DNA of 7,453 bases, from contig DASVSL010000071.1 in the NCBI GenBank assembly GCA_036388095.1, positions 1-7,453 of the forward strand, given 5' to 3'. A program made the translations under genes and the position numbers. Shown piece after piece: positions 5,275-7,453 of the stretch (the stretch's first letter is position 1; every line of letters starts with the position of its first letter). The notes under the pieces are model-generated. The model worked only from the letters and a program-made list of their open reading frames with translations, was not told the DNA's origin and did not search any database. This DNA comes from DASVSL01 sp036388095. GTDB lineage: Bacteria > Patescibacteriota > Saccharimonadia > Saccharimonadales > Saccharimonadaceae.

Positions 5275-6330
5275 TTATTTCACGACGAACGTTCGAAGCG
5301 TACCGTCGGTCAACGTAGCGGCGGTTGCTAACTGGTAACTAAGTCCGGCTTGCAGGGCGATCTCAAAAGCATCGTCCTGTTCTTTTTTGTCTGCCACAGC
5401 GGTCGCAAGTTCGACGATACGCCAGACATCAACCACGAAGGCCTGTGGAATCATATGCTCAGGTAGGTCAGAAAATTGTTCGTGCACCATCGCGCGGAGC
5501 TTGGCCTGCGAAAAGGTCGTGCCTGCATGGAGGTTGATGACAATAAAATCTTCTTTGTGGTTACCACGCAGGTGCTTTGTGACGGCAAGAGGCTTGTCGG
5601 GCTGATCGGTGACGGTAGTTTGCGCGGAGGCAAGAACGTCAAGAATGACTTCGTAACGACTTTGTCCAGTGCTGCCATCGAATGACTTAGAATCAATCAC
5701 CGTGTCTGACCAGTTACTTAACACTGTCGCTTGTCGATCATTATCAAACGTAAGTCCGGCCACGTCCATCAAGTCTGTCAACGTATCAGCAATTTTATCG
5801 GCGTATTTCACCCCATTTCCATAGATCAACGAGACTTTGTCGTTGGCACCACAGTCAGTACTGCCGCCCGTTTTATCTTGGTGGTCACCCGAGTGAGCGC
5901 CACAGAAAATGCCTTGCTCTGCTAGGTCGGTCGCGACGGCTCGGAGTGTCTCGTCGATCCCAGCTTCTGGTGGGTGAAAGGCAAGTTCCATGGCGAGTGC
6001 CGTCAAGTAGCCACCGCCAGCGACTTTGCCGCGGGTATGGCTACCATCGTCGTCAATTTCGACCTCTCGTGTGGCCCCTTCGGCATCGATGTAAGTGACT
6101 TTGATTGCTGTCCGGCCATCGATACAGCCATCGTCCTTGTCAGTCACCTCGACCATGCAATTGCCCGAAACTACCGCCTCGACCATAAAGACCTCGACGC
6201 CATCCGGCAGTTCACCTGATTCTTTTTGCTTGCGATAGCTTATCGACGCTTCAGGGTTTCCGTATCCTAAAGCTGGTATTTCGACAATTTCAAACGAGTC
6301 CATCATTTCTTTGTGCTCCGGGTCATTCAT
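5275..6330 (-). CDS. Zeta-class (cadmium/CDCA-like) carbonic anhydrase homologue
   Basis: This 351-aa protein resembles the diatom cadmium carbonic anhydrase (CDCA) repeat, as I remember that family. Cys69-Ile-Asp71-Gly-Arg73 matches the CxDGR metal/dyad motif. AGGGYLTALAME (104-115) fits the Gly-rich stretch after it. CGAHSGDH (143-150) and TDCGANDK (158-165, Cys160) supply the His and second Cys ligands. FIVINLHAGTTF and AFVVDVWRIVELA match the two C-terminal strand/helix blocks. CDCA enzymes hydrate CO2 to bicarbonate using Cd or Zn held by Cys-His-Cys. There is no signal peptide or membrane segment, so it is probably cytoplasmic. The N-terminal 50 residues and the insertion between ligand motifs make it longer than one CDCA repeat (about 200 aa). 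The ATG at 6330 is supported by an AGGA site overlapping the atpC stop, so it is the last gene of the ATP synthase operon. Activity and metal are not shown. Confidence 0.72.
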   Translation of the reverse strand: MNDPEHKEMMDSFEIVEIPALGYGNPEASISYRKQKESGELPDGVEVFMVEAVVSGNCMVEVTDKDDGCIDGRTAIKVTYIDAEGATREVEIDDDGSHTRGKVAGGGYLTALAMELAFHPPEAGIDETLRAVATDLAEQGIFCGAHSGDHQDKTGGSTDCGANDKVSLIYGNGVKYADKIADTLTDLMDVAGLTFDNDRQATVLSNWSDTVIDSKSFDGSTGQSRYEVILDVLASAQTTVTDQPDKPLAVTKHLRGNHKEDFIVINLHAGTTFSQAKLRAMVHEQFSDLPEHMIPQAFVVDVWRIVELATAVADKKEQDDAFEIALQAGLSYQLATAATLTDGTLRTFVVK

Positions 6331-6336
6331 ATATGT

Positions 6337-6340
6337 TCCT
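6337..6340 (-). promoter_or_regulatory. Ribosome-binding site of the carbonic-anhydrase-like gene
   Basis: On the minus strand TAGGAACATAT precedes ATG. The AGGA overlaps the TAG stop of atpC and lies 6 nt before the start codon. This fixes the start at 6330 and suggests translational coupling to atpC. Confidence 0.65.
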
Positions 6341-6758
6341 AGCGGTGACGGCGGCGTAGATTAGCAACCTTCAGCCGCGTCGTGGCGCGGTTCATAAGGG
6401 CTTCGGCCTCGCTGACACTAACCGCGTCTTTGGCGCTGGCGCGCTGTTTTTTTGCACGCTCAAGGGCGGCTTCAATCTCATCGACGGCCAGTTCGTCGGC
6501 ACTCTCGGCTTCGTCCACCAACACACGAACCAACTTCGGACTGACTTGGACGACACCGCCACCAAGCGCATAGACCTCGCGGGCATCATCTCGGTCAGAC
6601 CGTTTACGCCGGACATACAGCGCACCGTCTGTCGCCAATGTAACCATCGTCTCGTGACCGGGAAAGATCGAGATATCACCCGAGCGCGTTGGCAGGGTGA
6701 CCTCGTAGACGTCTTCGGCTAATTTTTCGCCAGTCAATGTGATCAGTTCAAGTTTCAC
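6339..6758 (-). CDS. atpC: F1Fo ATP synthase subunit epsilon
   Basis: The 139-aa product has the usual length of bacterial epsilon. The N-terminal half (about 1-85) is the beta-sandwich, with the family motif SGDISIFPGHETMVTLATDGALYV around residues 26-49, written here only as a guide to its limits; key features are the GxxxxFPGH turn and the LxxGxL strand. The C-terminal half (about 88-132) is the Ala/Glu/Arg-rich helical hairpin that can extend to inhibit ATP hydrolysis. It binds gamma and beta at the central stalk on the cytoplasmic side. The start is GTG at 6756-6758; GTGA makes a 4-nt overlap with the atpD stop, the typical coupling of the two genes. The last residues, LRRRHR, are strongly basic. 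Confidence 0.95.
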   Translation of the reverse strand: MKLELITLTGEKLAEDVYEVTLPTRSGDISIFPGHETMVTLATDGALYVRRKRSDRDDAREVYALGGGVVQVSPKLVRVLVDEAESADELAVDEIEAALERAKKQRASAKDAVSVSEAEALMNRATTRLKVANLRRRHR

Positions 6759-7453
6759 GCTTCGAGCGTCCCTTTCATGTAGAAGGCCGTTTCAGGCTTA
6801 TCGTCGTGTTTGCCATCGATGATTTCACCGAAGCTACGGATGGTGTCTTCAAGCTTGACGTACTGACCAGGCGTACCAGTGAAGCCTTCGGCCACAAAGA
6901 ACGGCTGACTGAAGAAGCGCTGAATACGTCGCGCGCGTTGGACGGTCTGCTTGTCATCATCGCTCAGTTCTTCCATTCCCATAATGGCAATGATGTCCTG
7001 CAGGTCCTTGTAGCGCTGCAGAATACGCTGGACTTCACGGGCGACGCGGTAGTGTTCTTCGCCAACGATTTCAGGGTCAAGAATCGTACTTGAGCTGTCG
7101 AGTGGGTCGACGGCTGGGTAGATGCCGATTTCGGTTAACGAACGGTTCAAACTAATCGTACTGTCCAAGTGGGCAAAGGTCGTCGCCGGAGCAGGGTCAG
7201 TAAGATCGTCGGCCGGGACATAGACGGCCTGCATACTGGTGACCGAGCCACGGGTCGTACTAGTGATTCGCTCCTGCAGGGCACCCATTTCCTGCTGCAG
7301 GTTCGGTTGGTACCCGACGGCGCTGGGCAGACGGCCGAGGAGGGCGGATACTTCGGCACCGGCTTGAGTGAAGCGGAAGATATTGTCGACGAACAGCAGC
7401 ACGTCCTTGCCTTCGTCACGGAAGGCTTCGGCCATGGTCAGGCCGGTCAGCGC
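6755..7453 (-). CDS. atpD: F1Fo ATP synthase subunit beta, 5' partial (C-terminal 232 residues)
   Basis: The frame is open to the window edge and starts inside the conserved ALTGLTMAE segment, so the N-terminal barrel and P-loop lie outside. Visible hallmarks are Walker B in VLLFVDNIFRFTQAGAEVS, the ALLGRLPSAVGYQP segment, ERITST, VYVPADDLTDPAPATTFAHL, GIYPAVDPLDSSS (ATP synthase alpha/beta signature), and QPFFVAEGFTG near the C-terminus. Beta carries the catalytic nucleotide sites of F1. The DELSEED lever region reads EELSDDD, a conservative acidic variant. The protein stops at FYMKGTLEA, slightly earlier than E. coli beta. It is the first visible gene of the minus-strand operon atpD-atpC-carbonic anhydrase homologue; upstream genes such as atpG are expected outside the window. 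Confidence 0.98.
   Translation of the reverse strand, partial: ALTGLTMAEAFRDEGKDVLLFVDNIFRFTQAGAEVSALLGRLPSAVGYQPNLQQEMGALQERITSTTRGSVTSMQAVYVPADDLTDPAPATTFAHLDSTISLNRSLTEIGIYPAVDPLDSSSTILDPEIVGEEHYRVAREVQRILQRYKDLQDIIAIMGMEELSDDDKQTVQRARRIQRFFSQPFFVAEGFTGTPGQYVKLEDTIRSFGEIIDGKHDDKPETAFYMKGTLEA

Overview
The window looks like a piece of a Patescibacteria (CPR) chromosome, most likely Saccharibacteria-like. This is an inference from very compact gene packing, a cadmium-carbonic-anhydrase-like gene attached to an F-type ATP synthase operon, promoters sitting almost on the start codons, and a RecB-like nuclease fused to a UvrD-type helicase. TGA ends at least three clear genes here (helicase, dus, atpD), so UGA is a stop. 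That argues against the CPR lineages that read UGA as glycine. No 16S rRNA or other decisive marker is present.

Layout. Bases 1-2726 (+) hold the 3' part of a superfamily I helicase with a C-terminal PD-(D/E)XK nuclease; its Walker A end lies outside the window. Bases 2723-3345 are a different kind of DNA. A strong extended -10 promoter is followed by a 5' hairpin, a 48-aa GC3-rich small ORF, and, 9 nt later, a 101-nt tRNA-like gene with two hairpins where one anticodon arm should be. Then come two back-to-back inverted repeats, a three-hairpin structured stretch, and an intrinsic terminator. Bases 3373-4332 (+) encode a tRNA-dihydrouridine synthase and 4337-5269 (+) a polytopic membrane protein. 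The minus strand carries atpD (partial), atpC and a zeta-class (CDCA-like) carbonic anhydrase homologue, tightly coupled in that order. This operon meets the plus-strand genes tail to tail with 5 bp between stop codons.

How the parts fit. atpD and atpC make subunits of the F1 ATPase, and the carbonic-anhydrase-like gene is probably translated from the same mRNA. The dus gene modifies tRNA and lies downstream of the unusual tRNA-like gene, but a terminator and a separate promoter suggest independent expression. The most unusual section is 2757-3345, a GC-rich small-ORF/tRNA-like/structured-RNA block that may be an acquired module. No transposase, integrase or CRISPR array was found.
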